Shown here: positions 23,325-34,022 of the stretch, piece after piece
Layout: the number at the start of each line of letters is the position of its first letter
Position numbering within the stretch: the first letter of the stretch is position 1
From: Lycium barbarum
Lineage: Eukaryota; Streptophyta; Magnoliopsida; Solanales; Solanaceae
Direction of reading: 5' to 3'
Length of the DNA: 64,000 nt
NCBI RefSeq assembly: GCF_019175385.1
Contig: NC_083339.1
Location: 26,131,637-26,195,636 of the forward strand
Translations under genes and position numbers: made by a program
The notes under the pieces: generated by a model
What the model was told of the DNA's origin: nothing
The model's input: only the letters and a program-made list of their open reading frames with translations
The model's database searches: none

Positions 23325-24010
23325 AGCCTGCCTCGATATCTAAGAATCCCATCCATGGAAACTTCAAACGGAGACTTTTCCTTTTCATGAGATAGATCTC
23401 GGTAGCGGCTTAACTGGGAATCTTCATATTGCCGTTCCTTCACTTCTATATTCAAAGATGAAACTGTGGGGTTATTGATGCTAATCCCTGAATTACCCGA
23501 ATCCATTACACTTACTCCAAGATTTGCTAGTCGATAGAGCTCACGAGCCATTTCTTGCTTCTCTGAAGGAACTCCACATAAACTACCCATTGATCAACGG
23601 CTAAGTGCATCTGCTACTACATTTGCCTTTCCGGGGTGGTATAAAATATTCACATCGTAATCCTTCAGTAATTCTAACCATCGCCTCTGCCGCAGATTCA
23701 ACTCCTTCTGTTTGAAAATATATTGAAGAATTTTGTGATCTGTATAAATGTCAACACGTACACCATACAAATAATATCTCCATATCTTCAAGGCATGAAT
23801 AACCACAACTAATTCAAGATCATGAGTTGGATAATTCCTTTCATGTTTCCGCAACTGTCTCGAAGCATATGCAATAACTTTTCCATGCTGCATCAATACA
23901 CATCCTAGTCCGACACCGGAAGCATCACAATATACGACATAGCCATCTAACCTTTCTGGAAGTGTTAACACTGGGGCTGAGGTCAATTTATCTTTCAACT
24001 CTTGGAAGCT
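23325..24010 (-). pseudogene. Element 2 RNase H and RNase H-integrase linker
   Basis: Minus-strand continuation of pol. RNase H is marked by [20 protein letters not shown] (about 23,930), [19 protein letters not shown] with the catalytic-type Glu, and [12 protein letters not shown] (about 23,740). It ends at [15 protein letters not shown] (about 23,640). A TGA at 23,594-23,596 interrupts ALSR-SMGSL and fits CGA-to-TGA. The linker continues to 23,325 (LSRYRDLSHEKEKS) and is then interrupted by S3. The RNase H fold looks intact except for the neighbouring stops. Confidence 0.87.
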
Positions 24011-25100
24011 ACGCTCACAAGCATCACTCTACTGGAATTTAGCTGACTTCTGTGTTAGTCTCGTCAATGGAGCTGAAATAGATGAGAAGCCCTCTACAAA
24101 TCTTCTATAGTAGCCTGCCAGTCCGAGAAAACTACGAAATTCCGTGGGTGTTGTAGGCCTTGGCCATGTCTTCACCGCCTCAATTTTTTGAGTGTCGACC
24201 CGAATGCCATCATCTGAAATAACATGACCCAGGAATGCCACGGAATTAAGCCAAAACTCGCACTTTGAAAACTTTGCATATAATTCCCGAGCTCGAAGAA
24301 CGTCAAGAACAATTCTTAGATGATCTGCATGTTCCGATTCTGTGCGAGAATACACCAGAATATCATCGATAAATACTATCACAAAGACATCCAAGAATGG
24401 TCTGAACACATTATTCATTAAATTCATGAACACCGCCGGGGCATTCGTCAACCCAAATGACATTACTCGGAACTCATAGTGCCCATACCTCGTCCTGAAA
24501 GCCGTTTTGGGGATATCTTCTTCTCTAGTTCTCACTTGATGATAACCCGATCTTAGATCTATCTTGGAAAACCACTTAGCACCTTGCAATTGATCGAACA
24601 AGTCGTCAATTCTAGGGAGGGGATATCTGTTCTTTACCGTCACTTTGTTCAACTGTCTATAATCGATACACATTCGTAGCAAACCGTCTTTCTTTCTCAC
24701 GAACAAGACTGGTGCTCCCTACGGTGACGAACTGGGCCTAATGAAACCCTTCTCAAGCAAGTCTTTCAACTGTGCCTTTAGCTCTTTCAATTCTGCTGGG
24801 GCCATCCGATAAGGAGGAATAGAAATGGGCTTGGTGTCCGGCAATACCCCAATGGCGAAATCAATTTCCCTTTCTGGAGGAAGACCTGGTAGTTCATCTG
24901 GAAATACATCTGGGAATTCACTCACTACCATAACTGATTGAAAAGCTAGTGGTTTTGCCTCGGTATCATGAACTCGAACTAAGTGACAAATATAACCCTT
25001 AGCTATCATCTTCCTTGCCTTAAGGTAGGAAATAAACCTACCCTTTGGAGAAGTTGTATTACCTTTCCATTCAAGTACGGGCTCTCCCGGAAATTGGAAT
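24011..25100 (-). pseudogene. Element 2 reverse transcriptase
   Basis: Minus-strand. It begins with FPDVFPDELPGLPPEREIDF and PISIPPYRMAPAELKELK, the usual RT entry of Ty3/gypsy elements. It continues through [47 protein letters not shown] and the catalytic FIDDILVYS (about 24,360). The thumb and connection include [16 protein letters not shown]. Two TAG stops (24,719-24,721, before GAPVLF; 24,029-24,031, before SDACE) stand where the family has Trp, fitting TGG-to-TAG. Catalytic residues are otherwise preserved. Confidence 0.9.
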
Positions 25101-25560
25101 CGAACTAATTTTGTCTGGCAACAAAACATTAGCATAGCACGATGCCAACCAATCCATACCCATAATTACATCAAAATCTATCATCTCGAGTTCAATTAAA
25201 TCAGCCTTTGTCTGACGATCACATATAAAAACTACACAATTCTTATATACTTGTCTCGTTATTACGGGATCACCAACCGGAGTGAACACCTCAAAAGGTT
25301 TAATCGGCTCGGGTCTCACCCCAATACAATCATCAATATACGGAGTAATATATGAGAAAGCAGAACCCGGATCAATCAGAGAATACACATCACTGGAAAA
25401 TATAGCCAATGTACCTGTGACAACATCTGGGGAGGACTCAAGATCCTGTCGCCCAGCTAGAGCATATACGCGGGGCTGGACAGCACCTGAAGTAGATGCT
25501 CCCCCTCTGCCTCTACCTCTACCTGCTGAAGTCTGGGGAATCTGTGCTGTCGGGCGTACT
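25101..25560 (-). pseudogene. Element 2 aspartic protease
   Basis: Minus-strand, continuing from the gag zinc knuckle through a Gly/Arg-rich linker. The active-site region is YSLIDPGSAFSYITPYI (about 25,360), with DPG where many aspartic proteases have DTG or DSG. DPG is common in plant chromoviruses as I recall. The domain continues with FEVFTPVGDPVITRQVYKNC and FDVIMGMDWLASCYANV. The frame is open through this domain and breaks near 25,071-25,135. It would process the gag-pol polyprotein. Confidence 0.83.
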
Positions 25561-25599
25561 GAAGAAGAACCCGCTGCTGAACCTGTAGGCTGAGTCCTA

Positions 25600-26764
25600 G
25601 CCCTACCTCTCGCTGAAGGACAGTCTCTCATCATATGACCAACTTGCCCGCAAGCATAACAAGCATCTGAACCCTGACGACACTGTCCGGAATGCAATTT
25701 GCCGCACAGGCTGCACCGCGGTACTGGAGGTCTCCTCTGACTAGAGTCTCCCCTAAACTGAGAATCTGGGGCCCTCGAACTCTAGCCCTGTCCTGACTGA
25801 AAAGAACGGTTAAATTTCCTATCTGAGAATCTGGGAGGCGCACTGGTCGCTAACTGACCTGAGTGCCTAGAATGCATCTGTCTCGGTCCCCCTCTATACT
25901 CACTGCTCGTTCCTATAGATCTATCCCTCTTACCTTGTCTTCAATCATTATCACGATCACTCCTCTGCTGCTGTTGTCGTTCCTCAAGATTCTGAGCATG
26001 AGCCTGTATCCGGGAAATATCCATCCCGTGTTGCAAAAAGGCCGTCAAACAATCTCTAAACAAGTGTGGCCCCAGACCGTTCACAAATATATAGACCCGG
26101 TCTCCCATGTCGGCCACCATAGTTGGAGCATACCTAGCCAAAGAAATTGCATACTATACTCTCGGGCACTCATCCTTCCTTGCTTTAAATTCAAGAACCT
26201 GTCCGCTCTAGCTCGGCAGACCTCGGGTGGCAAGTAATGACGAATAAAGGCATCCACAAATTCTTGCCAAACGGGAGGTGGTGCATTCTCTCCTCTTGAT
26301 GCCATCCAATTTTTGTACCATAACACCGCCACATCGCGGAGTCTATAAGAGGCCAACTCCACGGATTCGGTCTCGGAGGTATGGATAATCTTTAAGGTCC
26401 TCAACATTTCATCAATGAAGTTTTGCGGATCTTCATCCGGCCTCGATCCAAAGAATTTCGGGGTATTTAGGGTCATAAAATCACGGGCTCTCGTACTAGC
26501 TGAACGATCACTTGGGCCCGCATTCTGTCGTCGTGCCTGAGCGGCAACCAATTGTGTCAATAAATGTATGGCCTCAGATACTTGTTGACCCGAAGCACCC
26601 AGTGGAGGAATCGGAGCTGAGGCTCTTCCTTGCTTTTCTACATCGGGCACGGCCTCATTTTGCGATTCACCTTCCTCTACATTCATCGGAAGCTCTCGTT
26701 CTGCCCGCCTTTTTGTCGTAGCCTTGCCCTTCTGGGCGGCGGTAGCTTTTCCCTTTGGCGGCAT
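25600..26764 (-). pseudogene. Element 2 gag
   Basis: Start chosen at the minus-strand ATG at 26,764 (MPPKGKATAAQKGKATTKRR), about 190 bp after the primer site; the frame is open further upstream but looks untranslated. The basic N-terminus is followed by a capsid-like region with FFGSRPDEDPQNFIDEM, ELASYRLRDVAVLWY and FLNLKQGRMSAREYSMQF. A small deletion near 26,150 shifts the frame into RYAPTMVADMGDRV. A TGA after SDRDND (25,941) fits CGA-to-TGA. Two zinc-binding clusters follow: CSLCGKLHSGQC and the CCHC knuckle CYACGQVGHMMRDC (about 25,620-25,665). Gag would form the particle and bind genomic RNA. Confidence 0.85.
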
Positions 26765-26953
26765 TTTTATGAAACCATAACACACTTTTAGGAAGGATGC
26801 AATCTTAGGCATGGCTCTATCGCACGATCTCATGAGAAGAAGGATGGTCATTTTCCTAAATGCCCTGTAGCCTCTTGTTTATTAGCGTGGCGCGCAACAC
26901 GCCATAAAAAAGACTCTACTAGACACGGCTCGTAGACACTTCCTAGGACGAAC

Positions 26954-26966
26954 TGCTCTGATACCA
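26954..26966 (-). promoter_or_regulatory. Primer-binding site for initiator Met tRNA (element 2)
   Basis: Minus-strand TGGTATCAGAGCA lies four bases (GAAG) inside the end of the 5' LTR. It is complementary to the 3' end of plant tRNA-iMet (CTCTGATACCA), the usual primer for plant chromoviruses. Confidence 0.93.
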
Positions 26967-26970
26967 CTTC

Positions 26971-27120
26971 TGTCACGACCCAACCAGGGGCCGCGACGGG
27001 TACCCGGAGCTAGCTACCGAGCACCGCTCGCTCTACTACTTATCTTACTCATTTAATGCTCTTTTGCAAATTTTTATACATGAAAGTATAATAAAACATA
27101 TCTTACTCATTTAATGCTCT
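26971..27120 (-). mobile_element. Element 2 5' LTR, PBS-proximal piece with template-switch scar
   Basis: TGTCACGACCCAACCAGGGG and the next 100 bp match the 3' LTR start at 16,463. After about 27,096 the match stops. Bases 27,099-27,120 then repeat 27,041-27,062 exactly (22 bp), and the last four bases (CTCT) also begin the inverted arm. The rest of this LTR is found at 29,925-32,016. Confidence 0.85.
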
Positions 27121-27609
27121 GTTTCTCGTGCCTGATAGTCGTTCCGAGATTTGCTGTTTAGAGTCTACAGGGTGAGCACGAGGACGTCTGTCGCCTTGAA
27201 GATTCTTCGTTTATATATGTCTTATTTGCTATTCCGAGACATATTCAGACTTTTGATGTATTATTGATAATTTCATAATTATAAATTCTTGTTAGATGCT
27301 CTTGTATGGTTAGACCAGACTCTGGGGTGTATTTACTTACTTCCACATATTTCTATATCATTATTGTCAGACTTACGCGATTTTGTCTCTTCCGCTTATT
27401 TACTTATTTATTTATGTTTTTACTATTGTTGGATTGAGGGTTCGCCTACCGAAGAAGGAAGGTAGGTGCCCGCGTGGCTTTGCTAAATTGGGTCGTGACG
27501 TGTTGGTATTAGAGTCGTAGGTTATCCGGTCTATAATACAAGAGTGTGTATAGTAGTCGCTCGGAGATCAGTACGATGAGCTTCGTACTTATCTGCGAGA
27601 GGCTAGAAG
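27117..27609 (+). mobile_element. Inverted copy of element 1 LTR end, primer site and leader
   Basis: 27,117-27,500 is the last part of the element 1 LTR in plus orientation, ending GGGTCGTGACG. The degenerate primer site TTGGTATTAGAGTC follows, then about 90 bp of leader to 27,609. It mirrors 32,017-32,508. Confidence 0.88.
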
Positions 27610-28282
27610 TGTTACACCCTGGAAATTTTCCTGTTAAGCGTACAGTGAATAGGCTAACAGGGATATAGTGTATACGATGTTGTGGAGATGAGTGGTAACG
27701 TTCATTTGATTGGTATCGAGATGTTGAACAATTGTTAAGAAGGTCCCGTAAGGATCGGAGATTAAACGAAGTGACAAAATAAGACTAAGTGAACTGGCGA
27801 ATTATACGGTAGGTTATACGGACCGTATAATGGTTTTACGGCCGTATAATGAATCGTTAAAGTGTCACAAAAAGAAGTTGAATAAATGTGGGTTTTACGG
27901 TAGATTATACGGACCGTATAAAATTATACGGCCCTTCAAATGAACCGTCAAGTTGACACAGAAAGGGGTGATCACTGAGTCAGTTTTACGGACCGTATAA
28001 TGGAATCGGGACTGGTTTTGTATTTATAAAAAAATATGACCCAAGTTCATTTTTATTATTTCTGCTTCTCACTACACGACCCAATCTCTCTCTAGAAACT
28101 TCCAAACACTTCCAAACCAAGGATTCAAGTGAAAATCTAGATCAATAACACCCAAATTCATGAAATCAAGAGTGTGAAACTCCTCATAGTTCATCTAAGT
28201 CAAGGAATTCCAAAGAAGGTGGAACTAGGGTTTTGTCTAAGTGAAGTATTTCAACTTAAGACTTGTTCAACCATCATCCAAG

Positions 28283-29459
28283 GTAAGTTTCATGATCACT
28301 TCATGTTGTTTAAGGTATTGGAAGGCTTAGATACTTGAAATGTAGAAGAACATAGAAAGTGGGTCATTACTGAGTGAATAGTGACATAATTGAATGATAG
28401 TGGAATTGAATCATGAAAGTTGAAGAGTTGTGATTATGAATACGTTATAATGATGTTTATATCATGAAACAAGTATTGAATGCGTGAAAACACAAAGATG
28501 AGTTATAAGGAGAAATATGGGAATGTTGGGAGTTGAGATAAAACATGGGAAAAGTAGTATAAACAAAGGAAGTGCTGCACAATTTTTCCTAGAATTAACG
28601 ATGCGTCCTTGTAGTCAATTAACTAATGTTAATTCGAATTATCTCAGGAAGGTAGCGACGTGATATCGAAGGAGAACAAGTGAGTGATAGCCTAGTTAAA
28701 CGACCAAGGTATGTGAGGCTAGTCCTTTCCTTCTAATGGCATGAATCCTATAGTGTAAACTCTTTATCCTCTTCATGAGTTCCCATTTTCCGGAAAGTTA
28801 AAAGACTATATTCATAAATGTCTATATAAGATAAGAGATACGGTATGATGATGTTATTTATTGCCTACACTCACCTTAGGTGCTAGTTCCTTCAAGGTGA
28901 GGCAGAATGTCAGTAATTGCTCCATAATGGGATCGGGGGATCACGACCTTACGTCACCCCGATAGAGTAAAGCTGATTTTGAGCCTTATGCACGTACTAT
29001 GATAAGATAAGCATATGATGATAAGCATATTACTATAAGTATTTTATGATAAGCATTACATGAGCATTTCACACCGTGCCTAGTTGGTCGGGCAGTCACC
29101 GCCAAGGCGGGCAGCTATACAGATACACTATAACCTTTTGGCATGGGCAGACACCACTAGTGGGCGGCATGAGATGGCACCCCGGACGCGGGAGGCCTAG
29201 ACGCGGGCTAATGTTACTGATTATCACACCGTTCCGACATGGACGGGCAACTTGCATATTATGCATTAATGACATGATGATGAGTATGAGTAAGACAACA
29301 TGCATTACTTCCCTTATGATTGTCATTCAGATCCAGATGTGTCATACTGATGTTCTCATTATATTATTGATGTATTTCTTCATTGTTTATGCCTCTCATA
29401 CTCAGTACAATATTCGTACTGACGCCCGTTTTCTTTGGACGCTGTGTTCATGCCCACAG
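28283..29459 (+). other. Predicted LTR leader intron in the inverted LTR copy
   Basis: Donor CCAAG|GTAAGTTT at 28,283; acceptor CCCACAG|GTAG at 29,459. The branch-like TACTGAC has its adenine at 29,422, 37 nt before the intron end. The perfect hairpin is CAGTAC (29,403-29,408) / GTACTG (29,416-29,421), with a pyrimidine-rich CCCGTTTTCTTT between branch and acceptor. This is the cleanest plus-strand example. Confidence 0.52.
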
Positions 29460-29671
29460 GTAGACAGGGAGGTGAGCTTGGCCTAGATCCTCAGTAGCTG
29501 TCAGCTGATAGAGAGAGCTCCATTGTTCGGAGGTGCTTATGGTCATTCTTTTGGTACATATGCATATTTTGGGCACGACGGAGTCTTGTTCCGTCTATAT
29601 ATATATAGTATGTCAGTAGAGGCTCGTAGATACGCAGTGTGGGTTAGATGGTCTCACAAGATGCTATCACG

Positions 29672-29702
<31 letters not shown>

Positions 29703-29915
29703 GTAGACAGGGAGGTGAGCTTGGCCTAGATCCTCAGTAGCTGTCAGCTGATAGAGAGTGCTCCATTGTTCGGAGGTGCTTATGGTCATTCTTTTGGTAC
29801 ATATGCATATTTTGGGCACGACGGAGTCTTGTTCCGTCTATATATATATAGTATGTCAGTAGAGGCTCGTAGATACGCAGTGTGGGTTAGATGGTCTCAC
29901 AAGATGCTATCACGT
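29457..29915. repeat. 243-bp tandem duplication beginning at the predicted acceptor
   Basis: Unit 1 starts CAGGTAGACAGG at 29,457 and unit 2 starts with the same words at 29,700. Each ends in a CACGTATATA tract; the first is expanded to about 28 bp of TA. The right arm has only one unit. The breakpoint coincides with the predicted 3' splice site. Confidence 0.9.
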
Positions 29916-29924
29916 ATATATATA

Positions 29925-32016
29925 ACGTGATAGCATCTTGTGAGACCATCTAACCCACACTGCGTATCTACGAGCCTCTACTGACATACTATATATATAT
30001 AGACGGAACAAGACTCCGCCGTGCCCAAAATATGCATATGTACCAAAAGAATGACCATAAGCACCTCCGAACAATGGAGCACTCTCTATCAGCTGACAGC
30101 TACTGAGGATCTAGGCCAAGCTCACCTCCCTGTCTACCTGTGGGCATGAACACAACGTCCAAAGAAAACGGGCGTCAGTACGAATATTGTACTGAGTATG
30201 AGAGGCATAAACAATGAAGAAATACATCAATAATATAATGAGAACATCAGTATGACACATCTGGATCTGAATGACAATCATAAGGGAAGTAATGCATGTT
30301 GTCTTACTCATACTCATCATCATGTCATTAATGCATAATATGCAAGCTGCCCGTCCATGTCGGAACGGTGTGATAATCAGTAACATTAGCCCGCGTCTAG
30401 GCCTCCCGCGTCCGGGGTGCCATCTCATGCCGCCCACTAGTGGTGTCTGCCCATGCCAAAAGGTTATAGTGTATCTGTATAGCTGCCCGCCTTGGCGGTG
30501 ACTGCCCGACCAACTAGGCACGGTGTGAAATGCTCATGTAATGCTTATCATAAAATACTTATAGTAATATGCTTATCATCATATGCTTATCTTATCATAG
30601 TACGTGCATAAGGCTCAAAATCAGCTTTACTCTATCGGGGTGACGTAAGGTCGTGATCCCCCGATCCCATTATGGAGCAATTACTGACATTCTGCCTCAC
30701 CTTGAAGGAACTAGCACCTAAGGTGAGTGTAGGCAATAAATAACATCATCATACCGTATCTCTTATCTTATATAGACATTTATGAATATAGTCTTTTAAC
30801 TTTCCGGAAAATGGGAACTCATGAAGAGGATAAAGAGTTTACACTATAGGATTCATGCCATTAGAAGGAAAGGACTAGCCTCACATACCTTGGTCGTTTA
30901 ACTAGGCTATCACTCACTTGTTCTCCTTCGATATCACGTCGCTACCTTCCTGAGATAATTCGAATTAACATTAGTTAATTGACTACAAGGACGCATCGTT
31001 AGTTCTAGGAAAAATTGTGCAGCACTTCCTTTGTTTATACTACTTTTCCCATGTTTTATCTCAACTCCCAACATTCCCATATTTCTCCTTATAACATCTT
31101 TGTGTTTTCACGCATTCAATACTTGTTTCATGATATAAACATCATTATAACGTATTCATAATCACAACTCTTCAACTTTCATGATTCAATTCCACTATCA
31201 TTCAATTATGTCACTATTCACTCAGTAATGACCCACTTTCTATGTTCTTCTACATTTCAAGTATCTAAGCCTTCCAATACCTTAAACAACATGAAGTGAT
31301 CACGAAACTTACCTTGGATGATGGTTGAACAAGTCTTAAGTTGAAATACTTCACTTAGACAAAACCCTAGTTCCACCTTCTTTGGAATTCCTTGACTTAG
31401 ATGAACTATGAGAAGTTTCACACTCTTGATTTCATGAATTTGGGTGTTATTGATCTAGATTTTCACTTGAATCCTTGGTTTGGAAGTGTTTGGAAGTTTC
31501 TAGAGAGAGATTGGGTCGTGTAGTGAGAAGCAGAAATAATAAAAATGAACTTGGATCATATTTTTTTATAAATACAAAACCAATCCCGATTCCATTATAC
31601 GGTCCATATAAATTTATACGGTCTGTATAATTGACCATAAAACTGACTCAGTGATCACCCCTTTCTGTGTCAACTTGACGGTTCATTTGAAGGGCCGTAT
31701 AATTTTATACGGTCCGTATAATCTACCGTAAAACCCACATTTATTCAACTTCTTTTTGTGACACTTTAACGATTCATTATACGGCCGTAAAACCATTATA
31801 CGGTCCGTATAACCTACCGTATAATTCGCCAGTTCACTAAGTCTTATTTTGTCACTTCGTTTAATCTCCGATCCTTACGGGACCTTCTTAACAATTGTTC
31901 AACACCTCGATACCATTCAAATGAACGTTACCACTCATCTCCACAACATCGTATACACTATATCCTTGTTAGCCTATTCACTGTACGCTTAACAGGAAAA
32001 TTTCCAGGGTGTAACA
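29925..32016 (-). mobile_element. Element 2 5' LTR, main body
   Basis: Minus-strand LTR from TGTTACACCC (32,016) to ACGTGATAGCATC at the TA centre. It matches 16,703-18,875 closely. The segment equivalent to about 16,590-16,702 (PBS-side of the TA tract) is missing and the first 130 bp lie at 26,971. Target copy CTTCT follows at 32,017-32,021. Confidence 0.9.
30138..31312 (-). other. Predicted LTR leader intron in element 2 5' LTR
   Basis: Minus-strand donor CCAAG|GTAAGTTT at 31,312; acceptor CCACAG|GTAG at 30,138. TACTGAC with adenine at 30,175, 37 nt from the end. Perfect hairpin CAGTAC (30,176-30,181) / GTACTG (30,189-30,194). In a native transcript this LTR would be the one supplying the leader. 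Confidence 0.52.
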
Positions 32017-32021
32017 CTTCT

Positions 32022-32125
32022 AGCCTCTCGCAGATAAGTACGGAGCTCATCGTACTGATCTCCGAGCGACTACTATACACACTCTTGTATTATAGACCGG
32101 ATAACCTACGACTCTAATACCAACA
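32022..32125 (-). other. Element 1 leader, LTR-proximal part, with degenerate primer site
   Basis: Resumes the element 1 leader after the element 2 target copy. Minus-strand TGGTATTAGAGT (32,111-32,122) is a decayed iMet primer site (TGGTATCAGAGC), three bases from the LTR end. No coding content. Confidence 0.75.
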
Positions 32126-34022
32126 CGTCACGACCCAATTTAGCAAAGACACGCGGGCACCTACCTTCCTTCTTCGGTAGGCGAACCCTCAATCCAACAA
32201 TAGTAAAAACATAAATAAATAAGTAAATAAGCGGAAGAGACAAAATCGCGTAAGTCTGACAATAATGAATAGAAATATGTGGAAGTAAGTAAATACACCC
32301 CAGAGTCTGGTCTAACCATACAAGAGCATCTAACAAGAATTTATAATTATGGAATTATCAATAATACATCAAAAGTCTGAATATGTCTCGGAATTGCAAA
32401 TAAGACATATATAAACGAAGAATATTCAAGGCGACAGACGTCCTCGTGCTCACCCTGTAGACTCTAAACAACAAATCTCGGAACGACTATCAGCCACGAG
32501 AAACAGAGATCAATCCCACTTGGAATTCTACATTTGTAAAAGAATATAACAAGTGAAGGTCAGTACAAACAACAGTACTGGTAGGTATCATAGGCCGACT
32601 AAGACTAGTTGACATATATAAAGACAATAAGGTAAGAGAAAACAAGCAAACCATAGAGTACAAGTCATGCTTCTAAGAAATCGACTCACATAATCAAGCC
32701 TTGATGTAACAACTAACCCCAAGTGAAAGAAATATCCAAGTATACCGAAAATCAAGTCTTATCAAAATAAATTAATACATAGCCCATATCAAAATACAGT
32801 CCAAGAATATGACCAACACAGTATCCAAATCATAAGCAAGCACGAAGCATAATCAAGCAATGCAATATGAGATATGAATCCAATGGAATGCCTGTACTCT
32901 TGTACTCCAACAACGGAATATCTCCATGCCTCTGCAGCACAACCCATGAGGGACCCGCGAAGTCCATGTACCGTTACTCCGTACATAGCTCAGAGGACCC
33001 AATTATTTACAATTATCATAATATCAGTGTTCCATATCAGCCCATCCGCACACAGCTCAGACGTGACTTACCATGTTATGTAATCATCAATATTCCTTCT
33101 CATTTCCATCAATAGTCCAGTGACGTAGCATAATAAGATGTTATGAAATGAATATGGAACGATGAAAGTACAAACAATGAATAATATCAAGTTCAAGTTG
33201 TGCCACACATAACGCACCAATATCATCAACAATCGAACCACACAATAATCATAATGAATCTCTCCAATTTCCATAACAATAAGAGCCAACTATCCCAAAA
33301 TGGCTATACCAATAACGAGGCGTGGACTAAGTACCAATATCAATATCAAGTAATTTCATCTTTCCAATTTACTCTCAATTCACAAACAATCCACCAATTT
33401 ATACACAAGGTACCATACAGGGTCCTATGGAAATAACCAACCCAACTTCATACCCGAAGGTTTATATGAAATCTCTGACAATATCATCTAAATATACGCT
33501 TCGCTAGTCGAAGTCTCGCCATAGGGGTAAGCCGTAACCTACCTGGAAGGCCGAACAACAATATCACCAACAATCACACCTTAGCCTTTCCTTTCCTTTG
33601 AGCCTCAAGATTAATAAATTCTAAGCATATTCGAATCATGGAATTAGAATCAAGAAGAACATCAAACAAACCGTATTTGTATTCAAGACCCAAATTCCTA
33701 ACCTATGGAATAGGGTTTATGAACTAGAATGGTGAAATTAGGAATGTAAAGGTCCCAACATGAAATTAAACCTCTAAGTGATCAATTCCCATCAATAGCA
33801 AGCTAGAATAATCAACAATTCACTCAATTTCGGATTCTAGGCAAAATCCTCAAATTTGGGTATAAACCCTGACTTCCAATTCCATAAATTAGACTCTAAT
33901 TAGGAAGAAGTTATGAAATAAAGGATTCTAAACATCAATTCAATGCTTAAAGAAGATAACCCAACCAACAAATCATGATTTAGAAGCCTAGAAGAATTAC
34001 TCATTAATCCACTTGTAATCCT
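32126..34022 (-). mobile_element. Element 1 5' LTR, outer end lost
   Basis: The plus-strand start is CGTCACGACCC, where the 3' LTR has TGTCACGAGCC. It aligns with 1337 to about 3275 and then stops at CCACTTGTAATCC. Beyond this the sequence changes to unrelated AT-rich DNA, so the U3 and outer terminus are missing. Carries an exact hairpin (32,561-32,580). Confidence 0.85.
32528..33542 (-). other. Predicted LTR leader intron in element 1 5' LTR
   Basis: Minus-strand donor CCAG|GTAGGTTA at 33,542; acceptor AATGTAG|AATTCC at 32,528. TACTGAC with adenine at 32,560, 32 nt from the end, followed by a T-rich tract. The hairpin cagtacaaacaacagtactg (32,561-32,580) is perfect with an 8-nt loop. This family has a different acceptor context from the others but the same order of parts. 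Confidence 0.45.

Larger units (their letters stand above)
27610..29915 (+). mobile_element. Inverted copy of element 2 LTR (5'-complete, 3'-truncated at the TA repeat)
   Basis: Starts TGTTACACCCTGG at 27,610 and runs in plus orientation through the palindrome array (27,800-28,010), TATATTT-type box (28,021-28,031), donor (28,283), hairpin (29,403-29,421) and acceptor (29,459) to the TA tract. The last part is duplicated in tandem. No LTR terminus follows; it ends at the centre of the inverted repeat. Confidence 0.9.
16463..32016 (-). mobile_element. Element 2: near-complete Tekay-like chromovirus nested in element 1
   Basis: Minus-strand order is 5' LTR (29,925-32,016 plus 26,971-27,120, split by an inverted duplication), primer site (26,954-26,966), gag (about 25,600-26,764), protease, RT, RNase H, integrase with chromodomain (19,081-20,408), polypurine tract (18,876-18,890) and 3' LTR (16,463-18,875). 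Target copies are CTTAT (16,458-16,462) and CTTCT (32,017-32,021), one mismatch. All domains are recognisable and only a handful of stops or indels interrupt them. It is therefore younger than its host element 1. S3 is nested inside it. Confidence 0.85.
27117..32508. repeat. 5.4-kb inverted repeat (arms 27,117-29,915 and 29,925-32,508)
   Basis: The two arms are reverse complements around a 9-bp ATATATATA centre at 29,916-29,924. The right arm is the native sequence: element 2 5' LTR, target site, element 1 leader and the start of the element 1 5' LTR, all in minus orientation. The left arm is an inverted copy of these. Differences include single substitutions, a roughly 30-bp deletion in the left arm within the ACGGWCCGT array (near 27,985), and an extra 243-bp unit in the left arm. 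The arms are therefore highly similar but not identical. Confidence 0.95.
1337..34022 (-). mobile_element. Element 1: nested Ty3/gypsy (Tekay-like chromovirus) retrotransposon, host of later insertions
   Basis: In minus-strand order: 5' LTR (32,126-34,022, outer end lost), primer-binding site and leader (32,022-32,125 plus 16,352-16,462), gag-protease (14,761-16,351), RT-RNase H (12,785-14,460), integrase-chromodomain (8144-9311), 3' LTR (1337-4084, with an extra partial copy 4616-8143). It has been split by solo LTRs S1 and S2 and by element 2. Candidate left target duplication is AGATG at 1332-1336; the right partner is gone. The lineage call rests on the gag-PR-RT-RH-IN order, the chromodomain-like C-terminus and an iMet-type primer site, compared with Tekay-clade elements from memory. 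Many stops show it is defective and old. Confidence 0.8.

Noticed and set aside
26954..26966. tRNA-like sequence at a primer site
   Set aside because: Only the 13-base complement of the tRNA 3' end is present; there is no cloverleaf, so it is a primer-binding site and not a tRNA gene.
27117..32508. Interpretation as two separate LTR insertions in opposite orientation
   Set aside because: The inverted copy includes the insertion site and flanking element 1 leader and LTR, so it duplicates this locus. Independent insertions would not share flanks.
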